From contig NZ_PJME01000018.1 in the NCBI RefSeq assembly GCF_002954775.1, positions 62,001 through 126,000 of the forward strand: a stretch of 64,000 nt of DNA. The letters run 5' to 3'. Origin of the DNA: Streptomyces geranii. Its GTDB lineage: Bacteria > Actinomycetota > Actinomycetes > Streptomycetales > Streptomycetaceae. The notes under the pieces are model-generated. The model saw only the letters and a program-made list of their open reading frames with translations, did no database searches and was not told where the DNA came from. Position numbers and translations under genes: made by a program. Positions 1 through 8,466 of this stretch are shown here, in pieces. Within the stretch, counting starts at the first letter, position 1. Every line of letters begins with the position of its first letter.

Positions 1-1082
1 CCGATCGTGGAGGCCCGGGTGCGCAGGAAGCCCCACACCCAGCGGCCCCGCTGGACGGCGTGCGGATCGCGGCGGTCGAGGATGCCGTACGCGCCGAGCA
101 ACTCCATGGCGAACTCGTGCAGTTCCTGCTCGAAGGTCACGATGAAGAGCCGTGACGTCGAGGACGCCGGCCCCGGCTCGCCCTTCGCCATGATGTCGGC
201 GATGGTCCGCATCCCGGTCAGCCGCATGATCCGTACCCGGATCTCGAAGTCGGCCAGCCGGTCGCGGACCAGGGGGTCCGCCGTCGCGCCGCGCTCCCGC
301 GCCAGCTCGATCAGCTCGTCGAGGACGCGCCGGTACAGGGCCGCCTGGTTCATCGCGCCGGCCGCGCGCTCATGGCCGAGGCTGGTGCGTACGAGGGGCC
401 AGCCGCCGTTCTCCTCGCCGATCCGGTCGGCCACCGGGACGCGGACGTCGTCGAGGAAGATCTCGCAGAAGTGCGCGTCGCCGGTGAGGTCCCGCAGCGG
501 TCTGACGGTCACGCCCGGGGCGTGCGCGTCGATCAGGAGGTAACTGATGCCGTCCTGGCGGGAGTCGGGCGGTCCGGTGCGGACCAGGGTGAAGAGGATG
601 TCGGCGATGTCGGCCGAACTGTTCCACACCTTCTGCCCGTTGACGACGTACACGGCCTCGGGGCCGTCTCCCTCGCGGCGGGCGGTGGTACGCAGCGCGG
701 GCAGGTCCGAACCCGCCTCCGGCTCCGAGTAGCCCTGCGCCCAGACGGAGTCGCCACGCAGCATGGGGCGCAGGAAGCGCTCCCGCTGTTCAGGGGTGCC
801 GTACTTGACGAGGGTCGGGGCCGCGATGCCGAGGCCGGTGCCGAGCGGGCCGGGGACCCGGGCGCGGGCGTACTCCTCCTGGTAGACGACCTGTCGGTCG
901 AAGGGCAGGTCCATGCCGCCGTACTCGCGCGGCCAGCCCGGGCCGGCGTACCCGGCGTCGTACAGGGTGGCCAGCCACTTCTTCTGCCAAGTGAGGCGTT
1001 CTGCGCGGTCCTTGGGGCGGCGGCCGGGATGATGGTCCGTCAGGAAGGCGCGCAGTTCGGTGCGGAAGCGCGCGTCGGTCAT
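1..1082 (-). CDS. acyl-CoA dehydrogenase, alpha-type (3' end outside window)
   Basis: The first 360 codons of an FAD-dependent acyl-CoA dehydrogenase, read from ATG at 1082 and running off the window edge. Visible family features are the N-terminal helical domain, the GWPREYGG loop (residues 49-56) and the flavin/substrate motif WAQGYSEPEAGSD (114-126). The catalytic-base region at the C-terminus lies outside the window. The sequence resembles the alpha-type subunits of actinobacterial heteromeric dehydrogenases (FadE26/FadE28-like) that oxidise steroid or branched side-chain CoA esters. This assignment is by motif only. The start overlaps the stop of the upstream SDR by four bases (ATGA), so the two are translationally coupled. 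The operon runs ACAD (3005), SDR (1846), this gene. Confidence 0.93.
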   Translation of the reverse strand, partial: MTDARFRTELRAFLTDHHPGRRPKDRAERLTWQKKWLATLYDAGYAGPGWPREYGGMDLPFDRQVVYQEEYARARVPGPLGTGLGIAAPTLVKYGTPEQRERFLRPMLRGDSVWAQGYSEPEAGSDLPALRTTARREGDGPEAVYVVNGQKVWNSSADIADILFTLVRTGPPDSRQDGISYLLIDAHAPGVTVRPLRDLTGDAHFCEIFLDDVRVPVADRIGEENGGWPLVRTSLGHERAAGAMNQAALYRRVLDELIELARERGATADPLVRDRLADFEIRVRIMRLTGMRTIADIMAKGEPGPASSTSRLFIVTFEQELHEFAMELLGAYGILDRRDPHAVQRGRWVWGFLRTRASTI

Positions 1083-1846
1083 CGCGGGGCCATGCGGATG
1101 GCGCCGTCGAGGCGGACGGTCTGGCCGTTGAGGTAGGGGTTCTCCAGCATCTCGATGGCCAGGCGGGCGTAGTCGTCCGGGGTGCCCAGGCGCTTGGGGT
1201 GCGGGACGGAGGCGGCGAGGCCGTCGCGGATGTCCTCGCGGAGCCGGCCGAGCATGGGGGTGTCCATGACGCCGGGCGCGATGGTGTTCACCCGGATCTG
1301 CCAGCTGGCCAGGTCACGGGCGGCGACCAGGGTGATGCCGTGCACGCCGGCCTTGGAGGCGGTGTAGGAGGTCTGGCCGATCTGCCCGTCGAACGCGGCG
1401 ACCGACGCGGTCAGGACCACCGCGCCCCGGTCGCCGTCGACGACCTCGTTGCCGGAGAGACGGGCGGCGGCCAGCCGCAGCACGTTGTAGGTGCCGATCA
1501 GGTTGACCCGTACGACCTCGGCGAAGGTGTCGATGTCACCGGGCTTGCGGTCGCGGTCGATGATCCGGAGCCGGTCGCCGCCGCGGCCCGCGCAGTGCAC
1601 GACGAAGCGCAGCGGGCCGAGTTCGGCGGCGGCGTCGAGGGCCGCCGTGACGGCGGCCTCGTCGGTGACGTCGGCGCGGACGAAGCGGGCGGCGTCACCG
1701 AGGTCGGCGACCGCCTTGACGCCCTGCTCCTCGGAGATGTCGGCGAGGACGACCGTGCCGCCGCGCTCGATGATCCGGCGGGCGGTGGCCAGGCCGAGAC
1801 CGGAGGCACCTCCGGTGACCAGCGCCGACGATCCGTCGATGTTCAC
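1079..1846 (-). CDS. SDR family 3-hydroxyacyl-CoA dehydrogenase (HSD10-like)
   Basis: A 255-residue short-chain dehydrogenase. The Rossmann motif TGGASGLG is at residues 11-18, an acidic residue after beta-2 (ADIS, about 36) favours NAD, and the catalytic Ser148, Tyr161 and Lys165 are in place. The segment SVAAFDGQIGQ is typical of the HSD17B10 / 2-methyl-3-hydroxyacyl-CoA dehydrogenase group, so oxidation of a 3-hydroxyacyl-CoA is the likely reaction. The start is GTG at 1846 with AGGAG six bases upstream; that ribosome site overlaps the TAA of the preceding acyl-CoA dehydrogenase. The 3' end overlaps the next dehydrogenase by four bases. A close paralog lies at 33962-34726. The exact substrate cannot be read from sequence. 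Confidence 0.93.
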   Translation of the reverse strand: MNIDGSSALVTGGASGLGLATARRIIERGGTVVLADISEEQGVKAVADLGDAARFVRADVTDEAAVTAALDAAAELGPLRFVVHCAGRGGDRLRIIDRDRKPGDIDTFAEVVRVNLIGTYNVLRLAAARLSGNEVVDGDRGAVVLTASVAAFDGQIGQTSYTASKAGVHGITLVAARDLASWQIRVNTIAPGVMDTPMLGRLREDIRDGLAASVPHPKRLGTPDDYARLAIEMLENPYLNGQTVRLDGAIRMAPR

Positions 1847-1856
1847 ATCAATCTCC

Positions 1857-3005
1857 TTACAGCCCCAGGGACTTGCTGATGATGGTCTTGAGGACCTCGC
1901 TGGTGCCGCCGTAGATCCGGGTCACCCTGGCGTCCGTGTAGAGCCGGGCGATCGGCGATTCGAGGATGTAGCCGTAGCCGCCGTGCAGTTGGAGGCAGCG
2001 GTCGACGACCCGGCCCTGTGTCTCGGTGCAGAAGAGCTTGGTCCTGGCCGCGTCGACCGGGCTCAGCTCGCCCGCGACGAGCGCGGTGACCGCCGCGTCC
2101 AGGAGTGCCTGAGCGGCCGTCAGTTCAGTTTCCAGGGCGGCGAGTTCGAATTTTGTGTTCTGGAAGTGGGCGACCGGCTTTCCGAACACGGTCCGGTCGC
2201 GTACGTAGGTGACGGTGAGGTCGATAGCGGCGCGGGCCTGGGCGACGGCGCCGACCGCGATGGCCAGCCGTTCCTGGGCGAGGTTGCGGCCGAGGAGGGA
2301 GAAGGCGGCGCCCTCCTCGCCGAGCAGGTTGGCGGCGGGGACGCGGACGCCGTCGAAGGACAGCTCCACGGTGTCCTGGACCTGGAGGCCGATCTTCTCC
2401 AGCTTGCGCCCGACGGTGAACCCGGGCATGCCCTTCTCGACCACCAGCAGGGACAGCCCGGCACGCCGGTTGTCCGGATCGGTGCCGGTGCGGGCGACGA
2501 CGATCACCAGGTCGGCGTGGTGACCGCCGGTGATGAAGGTCTTCGCTCCGTCCAGGACGTAGTGGTCGCCGTCCCGGACGGCCCTCGTCGTGACACCGGC
2601 GAGGTCGGAGCCGGTGCCGGGTTCGCTCATCGCGACGGCGGTGTACAGCTCGCCCGAGGCCAGCCCCGGGAACCAGCGGGCCCGCTGCTCCGCATTGGCC
2701 AGCCCGGTGAAGTACGGGACGACGACGTCGAGATGGGTGCGCAGACCGCCCAGGGTCACCCCGGCACGCGCGCACTCCTCCTGGATGACGACGTTGAAGC
2801 GGTAGTCGTCCTGACCGCCGCCGCCGTACTCCTCGGGGATCGCCGTGCCGATGATGCCGAGCTTGCCCAGTGCGGTGAACAGTTCACGGGGGACGAGGCC
2901 GGCGCGGCGCCAGTCCTCGTACACCGGGAGCACTTCGCGAGCGAGGAAGTCACGGACCAGGAGACGGAAGTCCTCGTGATCCTGTTCGAACAGGGTCCGG
3001 CGCAT
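1857..3005 (-). CDS. acyl-CoA dehydrogenase
   Basis: A full-length (382 aa) acyl-CoA dehydrogenase. It has the EEYGGGG loop near residue 60, the flavin motif VAMSEPGTGSDLAG (124-137) and the C-terminal YGGTSE motif with the expected catalytic Glu370. FAD-dependent alpha,beta-desaturation of an acyl-CoA is the expected reaction; the best comparison is with short- to medium-chain FadE proteins. ATG at 3005 is preceded by GAAGGAGC. It is the first gene of a three-gene operon with the SDR and the partial dehydrogenase. Its promoter region contains one copy of the island-wide palindrome (3029-3042), whose minus-strand reading gives a TATACT -10 hexamer. Confidence 0.95.
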   Translation of the reverse strand: MRRTLFEQDHEDFRLLVRDFLAREVLPVYEDWRRAGLVPRELFTALGKLGIIGTAIPEEYGGGGQDDYRFNVVIQEECARAGVTLGGLRTHLDVVVPYFTGLANAEQRARWFPGLASGELYTAVAMSEPGTGSDLAGVTTRAVRDGDHYVLDGAKTFITGGHHADLVIVVARTGTDPDNRRAGLSLLVVEKGMPGFTVGRKLEKIGLQVQDTVELSFDGVRVPAANLLGEEGAAFSLLGRNLAQERLAIAVGAVAQARAAIDLTVTYVRDRTVFGKPVAHFQNTKFELAALETELTAAQALLDAAVTALVAGELSPVDAARTKLFCTETQGRVVDRCLQLHGGYGYILESPIARLYTDARVTRIYGGTSEVLKTIISKSLGL

Positions 3006-3028
3006 CGAAGCTCCTTCAGTGGACCCTA

Positions 3029-3042
3029 TTAAGTATACGTAA
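3029..3042. promoter_or_regulatory. palindromic operator-like site 1 (TTAAGTATACGTAA)
   Basis: This differs from the perfect palindrome TTAAGTATACTTAA at one base. It sits 24 bases upstream of the ATG of the acyl-CoA dehydrogenase at 3005. Read on the minus strand it supplies TATACT, a good -10 hexamer, so site and promoter overlap. The GT-N2-AC core is the half-site layout usual for GntR-family operators. Confidence 0.6.
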
Positions 3043-3097
3043 TTGCCTTCCTCGGTCCAGAGCGATCAGGAAAGTGGCAGCTCCGCCTCGGCACTTC

Positions 3098-4570
3098 TCA
3101 GTGCCACCAGGGAATGAGTGCATCCAAATGGCGTCCCATACGGTGGCGGGCGACCCCGGCGTCGCCCTGCACGATCGCGTCGAGGATGCGCTGGTGCACA
3201 TGCTGGACCTCTTCCGCCGCCGTGTCGCCGGGGAGTGGGCGGTCGTGGCCGGCGGCATGGCGGCGGAACAGCTCGGTGATGATCGAGAGGAAGAGCGACA
3301 GCACCGGGTTGTCGGCCATGGCGGCCAGTTCGGTGTGGAACAGGTCGGCCTTGCGGGGGTCGTCGGCGGGGCCCTCGGTGGTCCAGCGGACGGCCTTCGC
3401 GAGGCGTTCGGCGACCTCGGTGTCGCCCGAGGCGTGCCGGGCGGTCACCCTGGCGACGATGCCGAGTTCGATGGCGTTGCGCACGATCCGCAGGTCGTCG
3501 GCGGTGACGCCCTGGTATTCGAGGAAGAGGGCCATCGTGTCGATGCTGGCCTGCGGTTCCGGCGCGGTGACGACCAGGCCGCCGCCGGGGCCGCGCCGCA
3601 TCCGGGCCACCGAGTGGTACTCCAGGAGCCGGACGGCCTCCCGCAGCACGGCCCGGCTGATGCCGTACCGGGCCAGCAGATCGGCCTCCGAGCCGAGCAC
3701 CATGCCGACCTGCCAGCCGCGCGCGGCGATGTCGTCGTGGATGCGCGAGGCCACGACCTCGGCGAGCTTGGCCCGCAGGCCCTCGACCAGCTCCGGCTCG
3801 ATCACGTTGCCCGCGATGCGCTGGCCGCGCCGGACCCGGTGCTTCTCGATCCAGGCGGCGACCGACTCCAGATGGGCGGTGAGTTCGGTCTGCGCGCGGG
3901 CGCCGTCGTCGGCGATCACGGCCTCGACGACCGCGCGGTGGGCCTGGTGCGAGACCTCCTTCGCCGCGTGCATCTCGGCCTTGGAGACCCGGCGGGAGGT
4001 GTGCGCGTACCGGGCGGTGAGGCGCGTGAGGACGTCGACGAACAGGTGCAGCACCGGGTTGCCTGACAGCCGGCCGAGCACCGGGTGCAGGGGGTCCTGG
4101 GAGTGGACCGACGGGTCGTCCCAGTGGGCGAGTTCCGCTTCGAGCGTGGCCCGGAGGGTGGCGATGCCCTCCTCGGTGATGCGGTCGGCGGCGAGGCCGG
4201 CGGCGATCGGTTCGAGCAGCTGGCGGGCCTGGAGGAGGTCCGTGACGCTGGTCCCGACGTATTCGAGGTAGATCACCATGGCCCGGGTCGCCGGTCCCGC
4301 GTCCGGGGCGCAGACGATCAGACCGCCGTTCGGGCCGCGCCGCATCCGGGCGACCTGGTGGTGCTCGACCAGTCGTACGGCCTCGCGCAGCACCGCGCGG
4401 CTCACCCCGAGGCGCTCGCGCAGGTCGACCTCGGAGCCCAGGGACTCGCCGACGGGCCAGCCCTGGCGGATCACGGTCGCCTCGATGCGCTGCGCGGTCT
4501 GCGCGGCCAGCTTGCCGACCGGGACACCGGCCTCGCCGTCGGCGGGTTCGCGATCGACGGCAGTCGCCAT
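3098..4570 (-). CDS. tandem-duplicated FadR/GntR-type transcriptional regulator
   Basis: A 490-residue regulator made of two complete FadR-subfamily units. Residues about 20-90 form a winged HTH (LGSEVDLRERLGVSRAVLRE) and 95-245 an FCD ligand domain. Residues about 265-335 repeat the winged HTH (LGSEADLLARYGISRAVLRE) and 340-490 repeat the FCD domain. Usual FadR/GntR proteins are about 230-250 aa with one unit of each, so this looks like an internal gene duplication. The halves remain clearly alike, for example ARMRRGP followed by N or G and then GGL in both. FCD-type histidines persist in both halves. ATG at 4570 is preceded by GAGGAG. It is divergent from the acyl-CoA dehydrogenase at 4788. 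Its position in the acyl-CoA island suggests it controls that island in response to an acyl-CoA; this is inference. Confidence 0.93.
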   Translation of the reverse strand: MATAVDREPADGEAGVPVGKLAAQTAQRIEATVIRQGWPVGESLGSEVDLRERLGVSRAVLREAVRLVEHHQVARMRRGPNGGLIVCAPDAGPATRAMVIYLEYVGTSVTDLLQARQLLEPIAAGLAADRITEEGIATLRATLEAELAHWDDPSVHSQDPLHPVLGRLSGNPVLHLFVDVLTRLTARYAHTSRRVSKAEMHAAKEVSHQAHRAVVEAVIADDGARAQTELTAHLESVAAWIEKHRVRRGQRIAGNVIEPELVEGLRAKLAEVVASRIHDDIAARGWQVGMVLGSEADLLARYGISRAVLREAVRLLEYHSVARMRRGPGGGLVVTAPEPQASIDTMALFLEYQGVTADDLRIVRNAIELGIVARVTARHASGDTEVAERLAKAVRWTTEGPADDPRKADLFHTELAAMADNPVLSLFLSIITELFRRHAAGHDRPLPGDTAAEEVQHVHQRILDAIVQGDAGVARHRMGRHLDALIPWWH

Positions 4571-4728
4571 GGGGCCAACTCCTCAGAGGGGGTATTGCGG
4601 ATCCCCAGTCTATTCGCGGGTGGCGCGGGTGATGTCCGGGTCAGGCACCTGCTGCCGAGATCGGGTCGGTGTTGCCCGGTCCCGCTGCTGCTTCGTCCTG
4701 GGCTCTGGTGGGAGCCGGTAGACGCCGT

Positions 4729-4740
4729 TAGAGTACCCTC
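4729..4740. promoter_or_regulatory. palindromic operator-like site 2 (degenerate)
   Basis: The sequence TAGAGTACCCTC lies in the 217-base divergent region between the duplicated GntR regulator (start 4570) and the acyl-CoA dehydrogenase (start 4788). It keeps the AGTAC-C core of the island motif but is weaker than the other copies. It also supplies a TACCCT hexamer that could serve as a -10 element for the plus-strand gene. I saw no other gene in 4571-4787. Confidence 0.4.
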
Positions 4741-4787
4741 ATTTCTAGATCGTGCGCATGACGACGACGTTAAGGGGCTGGGCAGCG

Positions 4788-5957
4788 ATGCGACTGGAGT
4801 CCACACCCGAACTCGAAGCGTTCCGGCGAGAGGTACGGGCCTTCGTCGCGGAGCACTCCCCCGGCGTCAAGACCCACTCCGGCGTACGCGCCCCCGAGCC
4901 CGCCCTGATGCCGGCCATCCGGGAGTGGACCGCGAAGCTGTACGAGGCCGGTCTCCTCGGCATCGACTGGCCCGCCGAGTACGGGGGCCGGCCCGACGCG
5001 CATCCCCTCGAACCGTTCGTCGTCGCCGAGGAGATCGCCCGCGCCCGCACCTGGCCACCGGTCGGCGCGGCCTCACTGGCCTCGGGTGCGCTGCTGGACT
5101 TCGGGACGGATGAACAGCGGGCGCGGTTCCTGCCGCGTATCCGGGGGTGCGTGGATGTGTGGTGCCAACTGTTCAGCGAGCCCGAGGCCGGGAGCGATCT
5201 GGCCTCGCTGCGGACGCGGGCACGGCTCGAAGGGGAGGGCGACGACGCGGTGTTCGTCGTCGACGGGCAGAAGGTGTGGACGACCAACGGGCAGCATGCC
5301 GACATGGGGTACCTGCTCGCCCGAACCGACGGTGACGCGCCCAAGCACAAGGGGATCACCGCGTTCGCGCTGGACATGCGCAGTCCGGGAGTCGACATCC
5401 GGCCCTTGCGGGAGATCACCGGGACCACCGACTTCAACGAGGTGTTCCTCGACGGGGTTCGGATTCCGGCCTCGAACGTCATCGGGCGGGTGAACGACGG
5501 ATGGCGGGTCGCGATGAGCAGCCTCGGGCGCGAGCGGTCGGGGGTGGCCGCTCGGGGCGCCGAGTTGTTCGCCGTACTGGATGATCTGGTGCGGCTCGCG
5601 GGGGACGCGTTGGAGGACTCCGCGACGCGGCAGGTCGTCGGGGAGTTGGCTGCGCGGGTGCAGGTGAATGCGGCGATGGTTTCGCTTGCTCAGTCCCGGG
5701 TGCTGCACGGGACCGAGGGGGGTGTGGATGCGCTGCTCGGGAAGATCTTCTTCAGCGAGCTGAATCATGATCTGGCGGATTTCGGGGTTCGGTTGCAGGG
5801 GGTTGACGGGTTGCTTGTCGAGGGGGATGCGGGGGTTTTGGCGGGTGGGTGGTGGCAGGACGCGCATCTTTATTCGCGGGCGTTCACCATTGCTGGTGGG
5901 GCGAATGAGGTTTTGCGTACGCAGGTTGCCGAGCGGGGGTTGGGGTTGCCCCGCTAG
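4788..5957 (+). CDS. acyl-CoA dehydrogenase, alpha-type
   Basis: An acyl-CoA dehydrogenase of 389 aa from the ATG at 4788 (MRLESTPELEAFR), chosen because AAGGGG lies ten bases upstream; an in-frame GTG at 4752 would add 12 unconvincing residues. It has the WPAEYGGRP loop, the flavin motif QLFSEPEAGSDLASL and a C-terminal GGANEVLR segment with the expected catalytic acid. It resembles FadE26/28-like alpha subunits, as does the partial gene at 1-1082. It is monocistronic and divergent from the duplicated GntR regulator, with one operator-like site between them. Codon choice becomes less GC-biased after about 5630, with many gtt/ttg/ggg codons, but the frame stays intact. Confidence 0.94.
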   Translation: MRLESTPELEAFRREVRAFVAEHSPGVKTHSGVRAPEPALMPAIREWTAKLYEAGLLGIDWPAEYGGRPDAHPLEPFVVAEEIARARTWPPVGAASLASGALLDFGTDEQRARFLPRIRGCVDVWCQLFSEPEAGSDLASLRTRARLEGEGDDAVFVVDGQKVWTTNGQHADMGYLLARTDGDAPKHKGITAFALDMRSPGVDIRPLREITGTTDFNEVFLDGVRIPASNVIGRVNDGWRVAMSSLGRERSGVAARGAELFAVLDDLVRLAGDALEDSATRQVVGELAARVQVNAAMVSLAQSRVLHGTEGGVDALLGKIFFSELNHDLADFGVRLQGVDGLLVEGDAGVLAGGWWQDAHLYSRAFTIAGGANEVLRTQVAERGLGLPR

Positions 5958-6010
5958 ACGCTCCGCGGGGGGACAAAAGGTCGTTTGGCGTCTGCTGCGC
6001 CGTCGTGGCT

Positions 6011-6034
6011 TGTCGCGCAGTTCCCCGCGCCCCT
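6011..6034. repeat. convergent-junction repeat, copy 1
   Basis: This copy reads TGTCGCGCAGTTCCCCGCGC followed by CCCT. It contains the reverse complement of the core GGGGCGCGGGGAACTGCGCG, which occurs six times in this window. It lies in the 107-base gap between the converging acyl-CoA dehydrogenase (stop 5957) and thiolase (stop 6065). The internal GCGCG...CGCGC symmetry could form a hairpin and help terminate both strands. Confidence 0.75.
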
Positions 6035-6064
6035 AAAAGCAAATGCCTCGCACCGCCCGCTGGG

Positions 6065-7207
6065 TCAGATCAGCTCGATGATCGTTGCGTTTGCTGTGCC
6101 GCCGCCTTCGCACATCGTCTGGAGGCCGTACCGCAGGTTCTGCTGGCGCATCCTTGCCAGGAGCCTCGTCATCAGGATGGCGCCCGAGCCGCCCAGCGGG
6201 TGGCCTACGCCTATCGCTCCGCCCAGGGGGTTCAGGCGGTCGGGGTCTGCGCCCGTTTCTGCCAGCCAGGCCAACGGGACTGGGGCGAAGGCCTCGTTGA
6301 CCTCGTAGACGCCCATGTCCTCGATGGTCAGGCCGGATCGGCGCAGCACCTTTTCCGTCGCCGGGATCGGGCCCAGGAGCATGGTGATCGGGTCAGCGCC
6401 GCTCACCGCTCCCGTGTGGTAGCGGGCGATCGGGGTCAGGCCGAGGTCGCGGGCTCGTTCGGGGGTGGTGATCAGGAGGGCGGCGGCGCCGTCGGAGATC
6501 TGGGAGGCGTTGCCCGCGTGGATCACTCCGTCCTCCTTGAAGGACGGCTTGAGCTTGGCCAGGGTGTCGGGGGTCGTGCCGCGTCGTAGGCCCTCGTCCG
6601 TCGTGAACTTGGTGCCGTCCACCTCGATCGGCACGATGTGGTCGTCGAAGACACCCGCGTCGATCGCCGCCGCCGCCTTCGCGTGCGACTCCGAGGCGAA
6701 CTCGTCCAGCCGGTGGCGGCTCAACTTCCAGCGTTCGGAGATGAGTTCGGCCCCTACGCCCTGGCTGAACTCGAAGCCGTCGTAGCGGGCGATGGCGGCG
6801 GGGCCGTACGGCTGTCCCGTGGTCCGGTGCGAGCCGAGCGGCACCCTGCTCATGGTCTCGACGCCGCCCGCGACCACCATGTCGTACTGGCCCGACATGA
6901 CGGCGTGTGCGGCCTGGTCGACCGCCTGCTGGCTTGAGCCGCAGGCCCGGTTGACCGTGACGGCCGGGACGTGTTCGGGCCAACCGGCCGCGAGTACGGC
7001 GAAGCGGCCGACGTTGCTGGACTGGTCGCCGATCTGGGTGACACAGCCCCAGACCACGTCGTCCACCGTGCCGGGGTCGATGCCGGTGCGTTCGGCGAGG
7101 GCCTTGAGCACCTCGGCCGAGAGATCCGCCGCGTGCACCGAGGCCAGCGAGCCGTTGCGCTTGCCGATCGGGGTGCGTACGGCGTCCACGATGACGGCGT
7201 CTCGCAT
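6065..7207 (-). CDS. thiolase (acetyl-CoA acyltransferase)
   Basis: A 380-residue degradative thiolase. The nucleophilic Cys89 sits in NRACGSS, the conserved His in GHPLGGSGA, and the second catalytic cysteine at about 366 in MCEGGGTANA. It would cleave a 3-ketoacyl-CoA with free CoA in the last step of a beta-oxidation cycle. The start is ATG at 7207. It follows the alpha-methylacyl-CoA racemase gene (stop 7260) by 52 bases on the same strand, so the two are probably cotranscribed. Chain-length preference is not readable. The 3' end faces repeat copy 1. Confidence 0.95.
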   Translation of the reverse strand: MRDAVIVDAVRTPIGKRNGSLASVHAADLSAEVLKALAERTGIDPGTVDDVVWGCVTQIGDQSSNVGRFAVLAAGWPEHVPAVTVNRACGSSQQAVDQAAHAVMSGQYDMVVAGGVETMSRVPLGSHRTTGQPYGPAAIARYDGFEFSQGVGAELISERWKLSRHRLDEFASESHAKAAAAIDAGVFDDHIVPIEVDGTKFTTDEGLRRGTTPDTLAKLKPSFKEDGVIHAGNASQISDGAAALLITTPERARDLGLTPIARYHTGAVSGADPITMLLGPIPATEKVLRRSGLTIEDMGVYEVNEAFAPVPLAWLAETGADPDRLNPLGGAIGVGHPLGGSGAILMTRLLARMRQQNLRYGLQTMCEGGGTANATIIELI

Positions 7208-7259
7208 GACAACTCCCTTGTCAGTCGGTTTGGTTGAGTGGGTGGGTGGGTGCGGTCGG

Positions 7260-8399
7260 TTACCGCGTTCGCCCCGGTTGTTCCGGGAAGCTCACTCCCC
7301 AGTCCCGGAACACCTCTTGGGTGTCCGCGCCCACTGCCGGTGCCACCCGGCCCGCGCTCGAAGGCGTCGCCGAGAAGCGCGGCGCGGCGGCCGGCTGGAC
7401 CACCCCGTCGCGGGTGAACAGGCTTGCGCGGGCGGCCAGATGGGGGTGGGCCGCCGCCTCGGTGAGGCTCAGTACGGGGGCCACGCACGCGTCGGTCCCC
7501 TCGAACAGTGCCGCCCACTCGTCCCGGGTGCGTTCCGCGAACCGCTTCTCCAGCAGTTGCCGCAGCTGTGGCCAGGTCGAGCGGTCGTGCTGGCGTTCCG
7601 GGTCGACGCCCAGGTCGAGCAGCTCGACCAGGCTGCGGTAGAACTTGCGCTCCAGGGCGCCGACGGCGACATGGCGGCCGTCCCGGGTCTCGTACACGGC
7701 GTAGAAGGGCCAGCCCCCGTCGAAACGGTTGACCCCGCGCTCGTCGGTCCACTCGTCGCGCGCGAGCTTGGCGAAGGTGCTGGCGAGGAGGTGGGCGGTG
7801 CCGTCGACGATCGCCGCGTCCACCACCTGGCCCCGGCCGGTGCGCTCGGCGGCGTGCAGGGCGGCCAGGACGCCGATCACCAGGTAGGCGCCGCCGCCCC
7901 CGAAGTCGCCGACGAGGTTGAGCGGGATCTGCGGCGGGCCGCCCGCCGCCCCCATCGCGCCGAGCGCGCCCGTCAGCGCGATGTAGGTGATGTCGTGTCC
8001 GGCGGCTGCCGCCAGCGGGCCCTCCTGGCCCCAGCCCGTCATCCGGCCGTAGACCAGACGGGGGTTGCGGGCCAGGCAGTCGTGCGGTCCGATGCCGAGC
8101 CGTTCGGTGACTCCGGGACGGAAGCCCTCGATCAACACGTCGGCACGTTCGATGAGTTGGAGGAGCCCGGCGGCCTCCGCCGGGTTCTTCAGGTCGAGTA
8201 CCACCGACCGTTTTCCCCGGTTCAGGACGTCCGCCGGTCCGCCCGCGTCCGGTTCGGCCGCCCGTCCGGGGCGGTCCACCCGGACTACCTCCGCGCCCAG
8301 GTCGGCCAGCAGCATCCCGGCGAACGGGCCAGGTCCGATGCCGCCCAGTTCGACCACCCGGCAGCCGACCAGAGGCCCGGTTCCCGTTCCCGTCGTCAT
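7260..8399 (-). CDS. alpha-methylacyl-CoA racemase-type enzyme (CoA-transferase family III fold)
   Basis: A family III CoA-transferase-fold protein of 379 aa with the signature of alpha-methylacyl-CoA racemases. It has TGWGQEGP, then AGHDITYIALTGAL, with His135 followed 30 residues later by Asp165 in VGDFGGGG. This is the same spacing as the catalytic His/Asp pair of the mycobacterial racemase MCR. It would interconvert 2R- and 2S-methylacyl-CoAs so that branched chains can enter beta-oxidation. I chose ATG 8399 because GGGAGG lies upstream; an ATG at 8420 would add seven residues. One operator-like site lies just upstream (8432-8445). The gene implies that methyl-branched substrates are handled in this island. 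Confidence 0.88.
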   Translation of the reverse strand: MTTGTGTGPLVGCRVVELGGIGPGPFAGMLLADLGAEVVRVDRPGRAAEPDAGGPADVLNRGKRSVVLDLKNPAEAAGLLQLIERADVLIEGFRPGVTERLGIGPHDCLARNPRLVYGRMTGWGQEGPLAAAAGHDITYIALTGALGAMGAAGGPPQIPLNLVGDFGGGGAYLVIGVLAALHAAERTGRGQVVDAAIVDGTAHLLASTFAKLARDEWTDERGVNRFDGGWPFYAVYETRDGRHVAVGALERKFYRSLVELLDLGVDPERQHDRSTWPQLRQLLEKRFAERTRDEWAALFEGTDACVAPVLSLTEAAAHPHLAARASLFTRDGVVQPAAAPRFSATPSSAGRVAPAVGADTQEVFRDWGVSFPEQPGRTR

Positions 8400-8431
8400 G
8401 GTCACACCCTCCCGACCCATGGCCAGATTAC

Positions 8432-8445
8432 GGATACTTAATTCC
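8432..8445. promoter_or_regulatory. palindromic operator-like site 3
   Basis: This reads GGATACTTAATTCC on the plus strand and GGAATTAAGTATCC on the minus strand. It matches ten bases of the consensus TTAAGTATACTTAA in a row, apart from the A-to-C change also seen at 27730. It lies in the 67-base gap upstream of the racemase-thiolase pair, so that pair probably has its own promoter inside the long minus-strand gene run. Confidence 0.55.
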
Positions 8446-8466
8446 CTGACCCTGCGTAGGTCGTGG

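Noticed and set aside
1491..3032. A 513-codon open frame on the plus strand
   Set aside because: It is the antisense shadow of the SDR and acyl-CoA dehydrogenase genes. It has no family features, and its length is due to GC-rich codon bias.
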